From NCBI RefSeq assembly GCF_002127325.2, contig NC_035441.2, positions 52,952,663 to 53,016,662 on the forward strand: a stretch of 64,000 nt of DNA. The letters run 5' to 3'. This stretch comes from Helianthus annuus (Eukaryota > Streptophyta > Magnoliopsida > Asterales > Asteraceae). Position 1 is the stretch's first letter. The number at the start of each line of letters is the position of its first letter. The translations under genes were made by a program, and so were the position numbers. Shown here in pieces: positions 44,546 to 55,933 of the stretch. The notes beneath the pieces were generated by a model. It did not search any database and was not told where the DNA came from. It was given only the letters and a program-made list of their open reading frames with translations.

Positions 44546-45313
44546 TGTTAGGGGAGGATTTCTCAATTGTTATGGGCCATTTTCTGAAACCATATCCTGA
44601 CTAATATTCTGATTGTGATTGTTTATTTGTGATCAGGATACTGGACGGGGATATTGCTAACATCCTGGATAATATCCCGAGGTATATCAAATTAATCACG
44701 TGCATGTTAAGGGCTGGGACTTGCTAACGGTCAATTGGACTTCTTCTCCTCAAGACTCGGGCGTATCTGTTGAGGGAGAGACGTTGAATCCGAAAGACTA
44801 GGTCTACAACGTTCGGCTAAGGAATATTCGTTGGATCCCGGTTTTAGAGGATAGTTAGTTATATTATCTTTGCTATAAATAGATGGGGGCGGATCAGTTT
44901 AAGGCACACAACTTTTCACTAACACTCTCGTACACTTTCACTCTCGAGCTTACTACAAACAGCACACTTGTATCCGAATTATATTGTAACACTTAGTCGA
45001 TCCGCACCACATCCTGCACTGTATCCTGAAATTTGAAGCAATAACAAGAACAAGGCAGCTGCGATTGTCAGCTCCCGAGGTTTTATGCCGGAGATCTAGA
45101 TCGATCAAGGGCTTTCCTCATACATATCGTGTCAACCCCTTTACTTTTTGCTCATTGTTTGATCGTAGATACAGCTCGATATCCTGAGCCGTATCCTGAA
45201 ATTGTTTTTTGCAAAGAATTTAATTAACACTTTTTTGAACATATTCTCTTAGCACACTACCTCACAAAACTAATTTGATCACTTAATTACTTAGGTAATT
45301 TTTGACCAAAACA
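44546..45313 (+). repeat. 5' LTR of C (768 bp)
   Basis: TGTTAGGGGA to CCAAAACA, TATA box TATAAATA at 44874-44881. PBS TGGCGCCCACCG at 45317-45328 follows. Confidence 0.9.
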
Positions 45314-45417
45314 ATTTGGCGCCCACCGTGGGGCAAGTGGTGCTCTCTTTGCTAAAATTTTTTGTGAAATCGCTAATCGGTTTTCTGTTTTCAAAACTTT
45401 TTGCCACATTGTTTACA

Positions 45418-46960
45418 ATGGCCTCGAGATCAAACGTGAGCTCCTCCACTGTGTCTGCTACAACTTCTGCTACTACTGGTCCGGTGCTTCCACCACCTCC
45501 TCCAAGGATGCAATCTTCTTCACAACCTCGGGATACTATCCCTACTCGGAATGTTCAGGGATCTGCTCCGATTTTGGCTTCTAATGATGAAATTCTAAAC
45601 TTGTTTGGAAGTGTGCAGGAACAAATGAGGTAGCAACAGGAAATAAACCAGATGCTGTTAAGGGAAATACAACTCCTGAAGTCCGGCTCGAGCAGATCTG
45701 CCGAGGATATCGTCACTCCACTACAGCCCAGAACTTTGAACTTTAGTTCGGCTGTGTATACTGAGGATAATAGGGGGAATATTGTGCCCAGCCTTCCTCA
45801 GAATCATACTCCTGAAATACCCTCCTCAGTTTGAATGTCAACCGTGAGGAGCTCAGGATATGCTTCAGGATATGGGCAGAATCTTCCGACTGGTAACGTG
45901 TCCAATAATAATAATACTATTGCCACTAACAGTGTTGGATCTTTGCAGGATACAGCCGTAACGTCAGCATTATCCAGGGAGCTTCAGAAGCTAAAGGATA
46001 TGATATCCAGTGTACCTGGGGTGGTTCAGCCAATTCCTGAAGTATCCCAGGATAGCCACAGGATATCTCGGTTCGTACGTCCTATTTGTGATGCTGAAAT
46101 CCCAAAAAGATTCCAGACTCCAAACATGAGGCTTTATGATGGAACCACGGATCCTGAAGAGCATATTGCCCAGTATAGGGAGAGGATGGAGATCAACCCT
46201 ATCCCTCCGGGGCTCAAGGAAGCTTGCCTGTGCAAGGGTTTCGGTTCTACTCTGACAGGATCAGCCTTAAAATGGCTGTTAAATGTTCCTCCGCATTCGA
46301 TTACATCATTCGCTCACTTAGTGAATTTATTTAACAGTCAATTTTCTCGCAGTCGGAGTTTTGAGAAACTAACCAGTGATCTTTACAGGATAACTCAAGG
46401 GCCTCAGGAATCCTTGAGGGATTATGTGAACAAATTCAGTCGAGAATCCTTGGATATCCCACATCTTGATGTTGCAACAGCCGTGCAAGCTTTTAAGATG
46501 GGGTTGCAAAAGGATTCTCAGTTTTATCAGGATCTTGTAATGAATCCCTGCAGGAATCTCGACGAGGCTCGTAACAGGGCTCTAAGATATATTCGATTGG
46601 AGGATGACAAGAAAATGCAAGAAAGGATGAATGCATCCTCAACATACGAATCGACTAACAGGAAATCGGAATCCTCGTACAAACCATACCGCTCCAAGCC
46701 ATATGGAAGAAGTGATAACAAGAGAGTGAATGCTGTCGAAGACGAGGATCTTGAAGAATATCCTGAATTATCCGAATATTGTTTTTCTGTTAATATACCT
46801 GAACTAATGTATGCTATGCAGGGTTTGGGAGATAAAGCCAGGTGGCCTCAGAAGAATCAACAAAAAGCTGATTGGAAGGACAAATCCAAATGGGTGTGCC
46901 TTCCATGAGGATTTCAGACATGTTACGGAGAATTGCATTTCCTTGAGGAAGGAAATAAGC
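45418..46960 (+). pseudogene. Gag of C
   Basis: ATG at 45418 (MASRSNVSSSTVS). It runs with stops at 45631 and 45832 to an open stretch 45835-46908. The capsid core is intact (MRLYDGTTDPEEHIAQYRE, ALKWLLNVPPHS, YRITQGPQESLRDYVNKF, NPCRNLDEARNRAL). One extra g near 46892 shifts the frame inside the zinc finger (WVCLP in place of the CAFHEDF reading). The next frame (46811-47695) carries the finger CAFHEDFRHVTENC onward. Confidence 0.82.
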
Positions 46961-47695
46961 TATCTTCTGAGCAAGGGATATTTAAAAGATCTCTTGGGAA
47001 GAAAGAAGAATAAAGGTCAGGATACTGAGAAGGATCCTGAACGAGCAGCCTCACCTCCAGCGGATGCCAAGATAATCAACTTCATTTCGGGAGGATCCGA
47101 CATTTGTGGGACTTCGTATTCGGCGGCGAAGAGACATGCAAAAGAAGCTAAGGCTGAGAGGGGAGACAAACCTGTCAGGATGACTACCCTCACAACTGAA
47201 AAAATGATCACGTTTGATGCTGATGACAGGGATACTGTCCAGGATCCTCATCATGATGCTCTGGTAATAACGTTATATGTGGCTAACCATTTTGTACGCA
47301 GGATACTGGTTGATAATGGCAGTTCCGTCAATATAATCCAACTAGAGACTCTGAAGAGAATGAATGTGTCTCCGATGGATATCACTTCGAGGTCTACTGT
47401 GCTCATTGGTTTCAGTGGAGAAGCTAAGAACACGGTGGGAGAGATAAAGTTGCCGGTATATGTTGAAGGAGTCAACTCGATACAACGTTTCTGTGTGATG
47501 GATTCTCTATCCTGCTATAACATCATACTAGGAAGACCTTGGATCCATGATATGAAGGCCGTACCATCAACATATCACCAATGCATCAAGATCCCTACCC
47601 CTTGGGGAGTTGTCAAAGTCGATAGCGATCAGCAGGAGGCGAAAGAATGTTACTCATCCTCAATGAAATCCTCGACCAAATCAAGTGCAGCATAG
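46905..47695 (+). pseudogene. Gag C-terminus and protease of C
   Basis: Frame 46811-47695. After the finger come KGYLKDLLGRKKNK, the IINFISGGSDICGTS block and the protease ILVDNGSSVNII with the second motif YNIILGRPWIHDM. It is continuous and would be translatable if joined. It ends at a TAG, and the usual stop-rich linker to pol follows at 47696-47838. Confidence 0.85.
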
Positions 47696-47838
47696 CAATT
47701 AAAGATGCGGGCCCAAGATATCGTGGAGAGTTCGGAGTAGGATGTGAAGAAAGTTATCCTGGATTGGGATAACCCTGATATCTTGGTGCTCGTAGGAACC
47801 AATATACCTCAGGATATTGAAGATCAATTAACTAACTT

Positions 47839-49066
47839 TTGAAATGCAGGATGTCAACATTCGCATGGAAGCATGAGGATATGACAGGTATATCCAAAGA
47901 CATTATTACTCACAAGCTTGGAATTGACAGGTCATTCAAGCCTATACAACAAAAGAGAAGGAAATTCGCCCCTGAGCGGAATGCAATTATCCAAGAGGAA
48001 GTTGAAAGATTATTGAAGTCTAAGATGATCAGAGAAGTCAAATTCCCTAGATGGCTAGCAAATGTGGTAGTGGTTCAAAAGAAGAATGGGAAGTGGAGAG
48101 TTTGTGTAGACTACACAGACCTGAACAAAGCTTGCCCAAAAGACCCATTCCCTCTGCCTCATATAGACTCGATGGTGGATGCCACTGCCGGTCATGAAAT
48201 GTTAACCTTCAGACCAGGAGGATACTGCTTTCATGACACCAACAGGTATTTACTGTTATACTGCTATGCCTTTCGGTTTGAAAAATGCAGGTGCAACGTA
48301 CCAGAGATTGGTGAACATGATGTTTAAAGACAAACTGGGGGACACCATGGAGGTGTACATTGACAATATGGTAGTCAAATCTAAGAAGGCTGAGGATCAT
48401 CTCCAGGATATTAAAGGAGCATTTGATATCCTGGACCAGTATAATATGAAACTAAATCCTGCAAAGTGCCATTTTGGAGTGGGGGCAGGAAAGTTTTTAG
48501 GATACATGGTGACAAAAAGAGGGATAGAGGCAAGCCCGGAGCAGATCAAAGCTATCCTGGATATAAAGTCACCCTCGAATATGAAGGATGTTCAACGGTT
48601 AACAGGACGAGTGACAACCTTGAATAGATTTATCTCAAGATCCTCGGAAAAATGTAAAGAGTTCTATGATATCTTGAAAAAGAATAAGAAATTTGAATGG
48701 GGTGAGAAGCATGAAGCAGCCCTGCAGAAATTGAAGCAGTATCTCTCAACCGCGCCTCTATTGATGAAGCCTGAAGATGGTGAACCATTATCCCTGTATC
48801 TTGCAGTATCAGGGAATGCAGTAAGTGCGATCCTTGTAAAGGATCACGAAGGTCAGCAGTATCCTGTTTATTATGTTAGCAAAAGTTTGATAAATGCTGA
48901 AACTAGATATTCTCACCTAGAAAAGTTAATACTGGCTCTAGTTATGGCATCAACAAAGCTTAGACATTATTTTGAGACACATAGGATTCATGTTAAAACT
49001 AATTATCCTGTTAAGAATGTGCTTAGGAACCTGAGATGTCGGGTAGAATGGCTAAGTGGTCGGTAA
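47839..49066 (+). pseudogene. RT and first RNase H of C, with a 44-bp deletion in the palm
   Basis: Frames 47839-48327 and 48233-49066. Fingers: WRVCVDYTDLNKACPKD. At GHEMLTF the sequence jumps from ttca to ttca further on, removing 44 bp that encode DASSGFQQIQMEPS in A. This shifts the frame and deletes one catalytic Asp of RT. The rest continues with TAMPFGLKNAGATYQRLV, then YIDNMVVKS, where A has YIDDM: the second Asp of the catalytic pair is changed to Asn. Thumb and first RNase H (SKSLINAETRYSHLEKLI) follow. A frameshift near 49036 ends it. Confidence 0.88.
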
Positions 49067-50468
49067 AATTAAGTGCCTATGATCTAATATATGAACCAAG
49101 AAATGCAATAAAGTCTCAGGCTCTAGCAGACTTTGTGGCTGATTTCAGTAGTGATATTCAGAATGAAGTAGACCTAGAAGTGCAACAGCTAGGAGAAAAC
49201 TTAGAATCGTGGACATTATATACTGATGGTGCATCTAATGTAAGAGGTGTAGGTTTAGGTATACTACTAAAATCGCCACAGGGGGACATAATACCCCAGG
49301 CTATTAGGTGTGAATTTCCTGCTACCAATAATGAGGCAGAATATGAAGCTTTGATTGCAGGATTAGAATTGGCTAAGAATATGAATATCAAGAATTTGCA
49401 AGTAGATGTTGATTCCTTGTTAATTACTAATCATTTTAATGGATCCTACGCAGTCAAGGGTGAGAAATTAATCGAATACCTCGGTATTCTCAAAAAATTA
49501 GCAGGATATTTCAATATTTTTACACTTGAACAGGTAACAAGAGAGGATAACGCCGAAGCAGACGCATTGGCAAACTTGGGATCATCAATCAGGATACCAG
49601 ATGGGACCCCAATACCAATATTACATATCCTGTATCCTGCAACGAATCCTCAGGATAAAGAAGTAGCAGGTATTCAGGATCCTGGAGCGGTGTATTCTGA
49701 AGAGGATCCTAAATCCTGGACGGCTCCAATCATGAGATATCTCAAGGAAGGACATATCCCCGGAGATGAAAATCCTAAGGCGTTTAGGATGAAGGTATCA
49801 CGATTCACTATTATAAATAATATTTTATACAAGAAATCTCTTGCAGGACCATACTTGAGATGCTTGGAGGAACCTGAAGCCAAAGAAGTACTTCAGGATA
49901 TACATGAAGGGGATTGTGGTAACCATACTGGGGACAGGTCATTATTCTCAAAAGTGTTGAGGACAGGATATTATTGGCCAACAATGAGAAAAGATGCCGC
50001 AAAATATGCTCGAAGATGTGATGCATGTCAGAGACATAGTAACATATTGCACCAGCCTGCTGAACCGTTATATCCTATTATTTCCCCTTGGCCATTTATG
50101 AAGTGGGGTATGGATATAGTAGGAAAGCTTCCAAAGGCTTCAGGAGGGATGGTTTTTATGTTGGCAATGACAGATTATTTCTCCAAATGGGTTGAAGCCG
50201 AGGCATTTGTTCAAGTTAGGGATCAAGAAGTAGTATCCTTCATAAAGAGAAATATCTTGACCAGATTTGGAGTACCAGCCGAGATTATCTGTGACAACGG
50301 TTCTCAATTCATTAGTAAAAGAACTACTGACTTCTGCAAGAGTTGGGGGATCAAAATGATAACATCTACTCCAGTACATCCTCAAGCGAATGGACAAGCA
50401 GAATCCTCAAACAAGATAATTGTCAACAATTTGAAGAAAAGACTTGGGGCTAAGAAGGGAAGATGGGC
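49036..50468 (+). pseudogene. Second RNase H and integrase of C, cut by filler DNA
   Basis: One frame of about 475 codons. Archaeal-type RNase H: WTLYTDGASNVRG, NNEAEYEALIAGLEL, VDSLLITNHFNG, EADALANLG. Integrase zinc domain with GNHTGDRSLFSKVL and CDACQRHSN intact; D in [11 protein letters not shown] in ICDNGSQFI, E in ANGQAESSNK. At KGRWA it leaves the family sequence (50469) and runs into foreign DNA to a stop at 50520. It is the least damaged aRH-integrase block after B2. Confidence 0.88.
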
Positions 50469-51325
50469 AGTCTGGATCTTTGGACTTAGATTCGATGTTG
50501 CTGACGAGCATCCTTTGTAGTATAATGAAACATCTTGTTGTACACTTGAAGATTTCATTTTTCTAATCTTCTTTAACTCAAGTTCATGTGTTTCAATCTT
50601 CTCAATGAATGTGCTAAGGTTGAATCCGACATACTCCAAATTATTTTTCAACACCAACAGATAAGTGCCCCATTCATCGTATGGTAACGCATCCGCTAGC
50701 TTATCAACCCATTCATCATCCGTTTTATTTATGCTCAACCTCTTCATCTCAACAACCAGATGGCAGTATCTCTCGAATCTCCAGCCAGTATCGTGTAAAA
50801 TGTGAACATGGAAAATGAACTCGGTACAATGCAGAAACCGCCGAAATTAAAAGACATTGATGAGTATGCTAGATGGTCAGAAAGGTTTAAGACTTGGGTG
50901 CAAGCCAACCATTTCGAATGTTGGATGAAAATCGAGTCTAAGTATGTTCCTCCAATGAATGGTTCGAGAATAGAGAAAACTATTGGAAGTTTAACTCCAC
51001 TTGAACAAGAAGGTTTCAAAGTAGAAAAGAAAATGATGAGTATCCTACAGCAAGCCATCAAAGAGGATATCTTAGTAATGCTGCAACATCAGGGAAACTC
51101 ACAGTCCGTCTAGAATGCTTTGAAAGTAAAGTTTCTTGGAAGTGTGTCTATGATAAAAAGTAAAAATGCTTTGCTGAAGAAAGAGTTTGACATCTTCACG
51201 GGTATTAACGGTGAGACAACTAAGGAATTGTGGGGAAGGGTTAGGCTTGGGTTAAAGGTAAGTGGTTTTGGGTTAGTGGGTAGTAAAAAGGGCGAAAAGC
51301 GTAAAAAGCCTCGGTCGTTGTAAAA
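50469..51325. other. Inserted block of two oppositely oriented copia gag pieces in C
   Basis: First, 50469-50790 reads on minus as copia gag (DDEWVDKLADALPYDEW, then STFIEKIETHELELKK). Next, 50800-51230 reads on plus as the preceding part of the same type of gag (MENELGTMQKPPKLKDI, ARWSERFKTWVQANH, SMIKSKNALLKKEFD). The plus piece ends at TTKEL, and the minus piece starts at ERYCHLVVEM, which follows TTKEL-type residues in D and E. About 95 bp of unknown origin close the block. No target duplication or terminal repeat is seen, and about four bases of integrase are lost. Confidence 0.78.
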
Positions 51326-51800
51326 CTTACCATTTGTCCTATGGGCTGACAGGACAACTGTGAAGAATGCTACTGGGCAAACTCCATTTTCCTTAGTATT
51401 TGGAGCAGAGGCAGTAATCCCGACAGAGATGGCGATACCTACAGCAAGATCCAACCTCTGGGATCCTGAGAAGAATCCTGAAGCCCTATGTTAAGAATTG
51501 GATACTATTGATGAAACAAGGGATGCGGCAAAGTTGAGAATGGCAGCATATCAACAAAGAATAGCCAGAGCATATAATAAGAATATCAGGACCAGAAGAT
51601 TTAAGGTTGGAGATTGGGTGTTAAGAAAGGCTTTTCAGAAAACTACGAATCCTACTGATGGGAAGTTGGCCCCAAAATGGGAAGGACCCTATGAGATTGA
51701 ATCAGAATCCAGAAAAGGAGCATACCAGCTTAAGAATATGGAAGGGGATATACTACCAAGATCCTGGAATGCTATACATCTCAAAGCCTATTTCAAGTGA
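51326..51800 (+). pseudogene. Integrase C-terminal part of C
   Basis: Resumes at [25 protein letters not shown], the continuation expected after the GRWAEE residues. One stop (51492-51494) interrupts it. Then DAAKLRMAAYQQRI and the GPY/F-type module KWEGPYEIESESRKGAY lead to a natural stop at 51800. Confidence 0.85.
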
Positions 51801-53040
51801 GTTTAGAATTTAATTTCTAACTCAAGATGGTATGAATTCTGTCTCTTTTGAATATACTTTATTTTATTTGAACCCAATACTAACTTAAGCATCGGAGGGG
51901 TGTTAGCCAAGCTAACACCCACCTTAGTTTTGGAATGTTTTGCAGTATATGCTTCGGGATATAGTTCCAGGATGCACACTCAAGATGTTTCACAAGACTA
52001 GAGGATTGGCCCCCTCTCTCACGAATAAGGGATCCTATACCTTCATAGGTTTAAAGGTATTCACCTTTCATCCGAATTGGGTTTAAACACCCCGCCTGGA
52101 GCGCAAGTTATTCGGGAATAGTTCAAGGTGGCGGGACCAGTTCATGTAAAAGTGGCTGACAATTTCGTTACTGTTGGCTATATCCTGAATTCTAAAGGTA
52201 TATGAGGATTGATCATCCTCTCTCACGAAAGGGTATTTTCATACTCTCTAAGGTTTAAAGGTTTTCACCTTTCTGAGTATTGGAGTTTATACACTCCCGC
52301 CTGTAGCGCATGAAAATTTGGGATTATCCCCAGGATACTAAGGATTTATCTCCAGGATGTTTTCGGATTTTACCCCAATAACACAAGAACTGTCTATGCA
52401 GTCTAAGTAAGTTTTTCTAAGTATTGATAGATTTTGTACACAGGGGACATTTCTCCTAAGGCAATTATGTAAGGCACTAAGAGTCAAGTTTGGACCAAGC
52501 ATGCAAGGACTGGGGACATCTTGGTACAAGGAATTGCAAAAAGGATTGAAGTTTGAAACTAGGCTTATACTCTATTCCTGGTATGATCTTTCCTTTGAGA
52601 ATCCTACGCAATTTGATTGAGCTTTTGAAACCATGTCAGAAGTTTAATCATCCTGACTAGGATATATCTTCAAGATATATCCTCAGAATATATTCTCAGG
52701 ATATAATACAGGATATCTGTTTGGAATATTTGGTGTGCGGAACTTAAGTTTAAAATTAAAATGGAATTTGTTTATGAAAGCTAAGTAGACCATTTTATTC
52801 CTTTGAACACTTTAAACTATTTGAGGTCTTACAAAGAACAAACTATTTTGAAACTCTATCCAAGATATGGGGATTTTGAGAAGATCTATTTGCCAAAGTT
52901 TGTTTTTACGAGATATTGCTAAAAATATGGATTGAGGTATTTAAATGATTACAAAACTAAACAGTATATAATGAGAAACTAAAGCATTGACAAAGGCAAA
53001 TAAGTCAAAGGTAGGTTATATTATTAACATGTAAAAAGTT
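51801..53040 (+). other. 3' noncoding region of C with serial hairpins
   Basis: No ORF. It parallels 38889-40037 of A. Palindrome arms GGGTGTTAGC (51898-51907) and GCTAACACCC (51911-51920). Hairpins AAAGGT-ATTC-ACCTTT (52053-52068), GGGTAT-TTTC-ATACTC (52231-52246, one wobble), AAAGGT-TTTC-ACCTTT (52257-52272) and GGAGT-TTATAC-ACTCC (52282-52297). Confidence 0.75.
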
Positions 53041-53240
53041 GTGCTTTTGGTTTCACCTTAAACTAAGGCCCATCCACCAAAAGCACAACAGTTTCCTAAT
53101 TAGATTTACTTAACAGATTGAAGGCTTCGTCTCAAACCGAGACCCATCCGCCATCACCTGTTATAATGTTCAAAATATACCATACTGACTAATGACCAAG
53201 GGCTTCGTCCTGAAACCCAGGACCCATCCACCTTTGGCCA
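53041..53240 (+). ncRNA. Three two-tier stem-loops in C (candidate structured RNA)
   Basis: Unit 1 outer GTGCTTTTGG (53041-53050) with CCAAAAGCAC (53077-53086), inner CCTTA/TAAGG, where A has GATCTC/GAGATC. Unit 2 outer weakened (TAACAG/CTGTTA), inner GTCTC/GAGAC. Unit 3 outer AATGACCAA with TTGGCCATT, where A has GATG/CATC, so both sides changed together; inner TCCTG/CAGGA. Confidence 0.5.
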
Positions 53241-53383
53241 TTATACTGTCTTAATGCAGGAAAGTAAATTGTTCTAAAACAGGAAAAGGAAATTGTTCAG
53301 GGATTATAAATCATAACCATCAAGTTTAAAAAAGTGGGCTCCGGCCTCGACATAAACATCCATCATTGCCCACTTCGCTGCTT

Positions 53384-55086
53384 TCAAGGGGCAGCACCCT
53401 CTTCAGCCACTACTCCATCAGCACCTGCTCCAGCATCACCCCCGGGATTCTTCTCAGCATCAGCCGCTTCCTCCGCTGCCTTGGAAGGCTCTTCACCCGC
53501 AAGCTTGGCAGGATATTCAATGGGACTTCCCCCGAGGTCTTTCAGTTTTGCCTCCCAAGTCTTCACATTCTAGGAAGGGCATTCAAAGCCCAAAGTTTTG
53601 GCTTCATAAGCCATCTTTCGCCTGGCTTGTAGGAGGGAGATTACAACTGATCCTTGAGACCTTCTCGGTAGGAAGTCTTATCCTGCTCGAATTGGAGTTG
53701 GGCGGCGTCCATCTTGGCTTGGGCATCTTCGTTGGCCTTGTTGATAGCAGCTTTGGCTTCTTGGGTCACGGCCTTGAACTTGTCTTCATAATGCTGAGAT
53801 TGTGCTTTGGCGATCATCCCTTGGTCAGCAATGGTTTCTTCAGCTTTCTTGAGCTTGATCTCCAGCATCTTGTTAAGCCTGCAAGCATCCTCGTAAAGGA
53901 ACATGAGACGTTCCAGACCCTACAACCGAAAGCACAGGCATCAATATATATGTAAAATAACCAGTATATGCTGCAGGATATAGGTTAACGATATGAATCT
54001 GATTAAGAAAGCCAGTCATGAAGCCGCTGGATTCAACAAACCCGTGGTTTCCAAAGGGAAAGGTTTCAGATAAGGCTGGAGAGTCAGTCTCCTTTCTTTT
54101 TCAGGAACTTGAGGCACGTGGCTTGGTAGCAGGAGAAGGTTTAGGAACAACTGCCGGTTTAGGGCCGGATGCTGGTTTGGAAGTAGAGGCAGGCTTGCTG
54201 GGTTCCTTCTTCACTTGGACAGGAATGGGATAACTATCCAATTCATCGAGATCAAAGACCTCTGGAGCTTTGACCGGTGCTGCTAAACAGGGAAAATATC
54301 TAAAACTTTACTCTTGTCTCTTACTATAATATTAATAAATGTGCAAAATTTATGAGATTCTTACCAGACATATCTGACGAGGAGTACTGGCTTGAACTTG
54401 GAAGATGCTGTGAAAAGGATTTGTCACAATCAGGCAACTGGTAGATCCGGTTGATTCGTTCTTGAGATTCTTCAGAAGGAGGAGCTAACTCTTTGAAGTT
54501 TGCTGCAAATGGGAGAAATCAGGATATTAGCACATGATACATCACCAGGATACGTTTGGGAATATCTAAAAACCCTAAACCCTACTGGAGGTCAACCATT
54601 TCACCGGAAGGCTTTCGCCCTCGGGAATGGAATCCCGTCTAAAAAAGAAGAATTTTCGTTGCCACCCATCCTCGTTTTTTGAAGCTTTGAGGATGAGGGG
54701 ATTGCTAGAGGTTGAAAAAAGCAAGAAGTGACTATTGCCGTGAGATCGGAGGCGGTAAGCAAGTGGAAGGTCTTCGATACAGAGATCGGGGACGTGAAGG
54801 GTTTTGATTTGATTAAGCATAATCAGCACTCTCCAGACCATAGGTATCGTCTGGGTAAAGCAGAGACCGGTAATTTGAAAGAACTCCATGATGAATTCCG
54901 GGAATGGATATCGGAGACCAAGAGAAAAAGGATAATCGCTGTGTCGGAAAAAGCACCGGAGGTTCTTAACGCGTTGATATCAGCATTATCGAAGGAGCAC
55001 ACCTCCTTCTCGGGATTTTTCAGCAGATTCTTGTTGAAAAACGACGAAGTGGACTCGCCGGAGTGAGAACGTGTTCTGGTGGCCAT
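53384..55086 (-). pseudogene. Antisense ORF of C (Tat aORF), broken
   Basis: On minus, the start is MATRTRSHSGESTSS at 55086. The next recognisable piece is 54575-54889 (NPLILKASKNEDGWQRKFFFFRRDS, then LPVKWLTS), a block typical of plant putative gypsy-type transposon (Transposase_28-like) proteins. A Lys/Ala-rich coiled-coil piece is at 53641-53904 (KMLEIKLKKAEETIADQ). The C-terminal FEC-containing tail ends at 53384. Frameshifts and stops separate the pieces. Tat elements are known for such antisense ORFs, whose function is unclear. Confidence 0.72.
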
Positions 55087-55205
55087 CGGGAAATTTGAAC
55101 GAGAAAAAGTTAAGAGATAAGAAGAGAAAAGTACCTGAGAATTTCGAGAGAGATGATCGTATATCAACAAGAAAGAGAGAAAAGTACCTGAGAATTCCGG
55201 AGTGA
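55087..55205 (-). other. Upstream of the C antisense ORF, joined to a truncated LTR
   Basis: Contains a direct repeat of gagaaaagtacctgagaatt (near 55124 and 55176). It runs straight into the 3' LTR at 55206 with no PPT, so the PPT and the first 40 bp of the LTR are deleted. Confidence 0.6.
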
Positions 55206-55933
55206 GAAACCATATCCTGACTAATATTCTGATTGTGATTGTTTATTTGTGGTCAGGATACTGGACGGGGATATTGCTAACATCCTGGATAATATCCCAA
55301 GGTATATCAAATTAATCACATGCAGGTTAAGGGCTGGGACTTGCTAACGGTCAATTGGACTTCTTCTCCTCAAGACTCGGGCATATCTGTTGAGGGAGAG
55401 ACGTTGAATCCGAAAGACTAGGTCTACAACGTTCGGCTAAGGAATATTCGTTGGATCCCGGTTTTAGAGGATAGTTAGTTACATTATCTTTGCTATAAAT
55501 AGATGGGGGCGGATCAGTTTAAGGCACACAACTTTTCACTAACACTCTCGTACACTTTCACTCTCGAGCTTACTACAAACACCACACTTGTATCCGAATT
55601 ATATTGTAACACTTAGTCGATCCGCACCACATCCTGCACTGTATCCTGAAATTTGAAGCAATAACAAGAACAAGGCAGCTGCGATTGTCAGCTCCCGAGG
55701 TTTTATGCCGGAAATCTAGATCGATCAAGGGCTTTCCTCGTACATATCGTGTCAACCCCTTTACTTTTTGCTTATTGTTTGATCGTAGATACAGCTCAAT
55801 ATCCTGAGCCGTATCCTGAAATTGTTTTTTGCAAAGAATTTAATTAACACTTTTTTGAACATATTCTCTTAGCACACTACCTCACAAAACTAATTTGATC
55901 ACTTAATTACTTAGGTAATTTTTGACCAAAACA
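55206..55933 (+). repeat. 3' LTR of C (728 bp, 5' end missing)
   Basis: Begins at gaaaccatatcc, which is position 41 of the 5' LTR, and ends CCAAAACA at 55933. I see about a dozen differences from 44586-45313. Confidence 0.88.

Larger units (their letters stand above)
44546..55933 (+). mobile_element. Element C: Ty3/Tat retrotransposon with rearranged integrase
   Basis: 5' LTR, PBS, gag, protease, RT, dual RNase H, integrase, hairpin-rich 3' region, long antisense ORF remnant and 3' LTR lacking its first ~40 bp. Left flank ggagc (44541-44545) lies in the gag of B1. Right flank tcaat (55934-55938) lies in an LTR of B2. No target duplication matches, so the two ends probably derive from different insertions. 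It is closely related to A by protein, and by structure of the 3' region. Confidence 0.88.

Noticed and set aside
50802..51323. Separate gene inside C
   Set aside because: It matches the copia gag domain and breaks off at a joint, so it is a filler fragment.
53334..53573. Plus-strand Ala/Ser-rich ORF in the 3' region of C (and the like at 40188-40625 in A)
   Set aside because: It is the shadow of the antisense ORF tail on the opposite strand.
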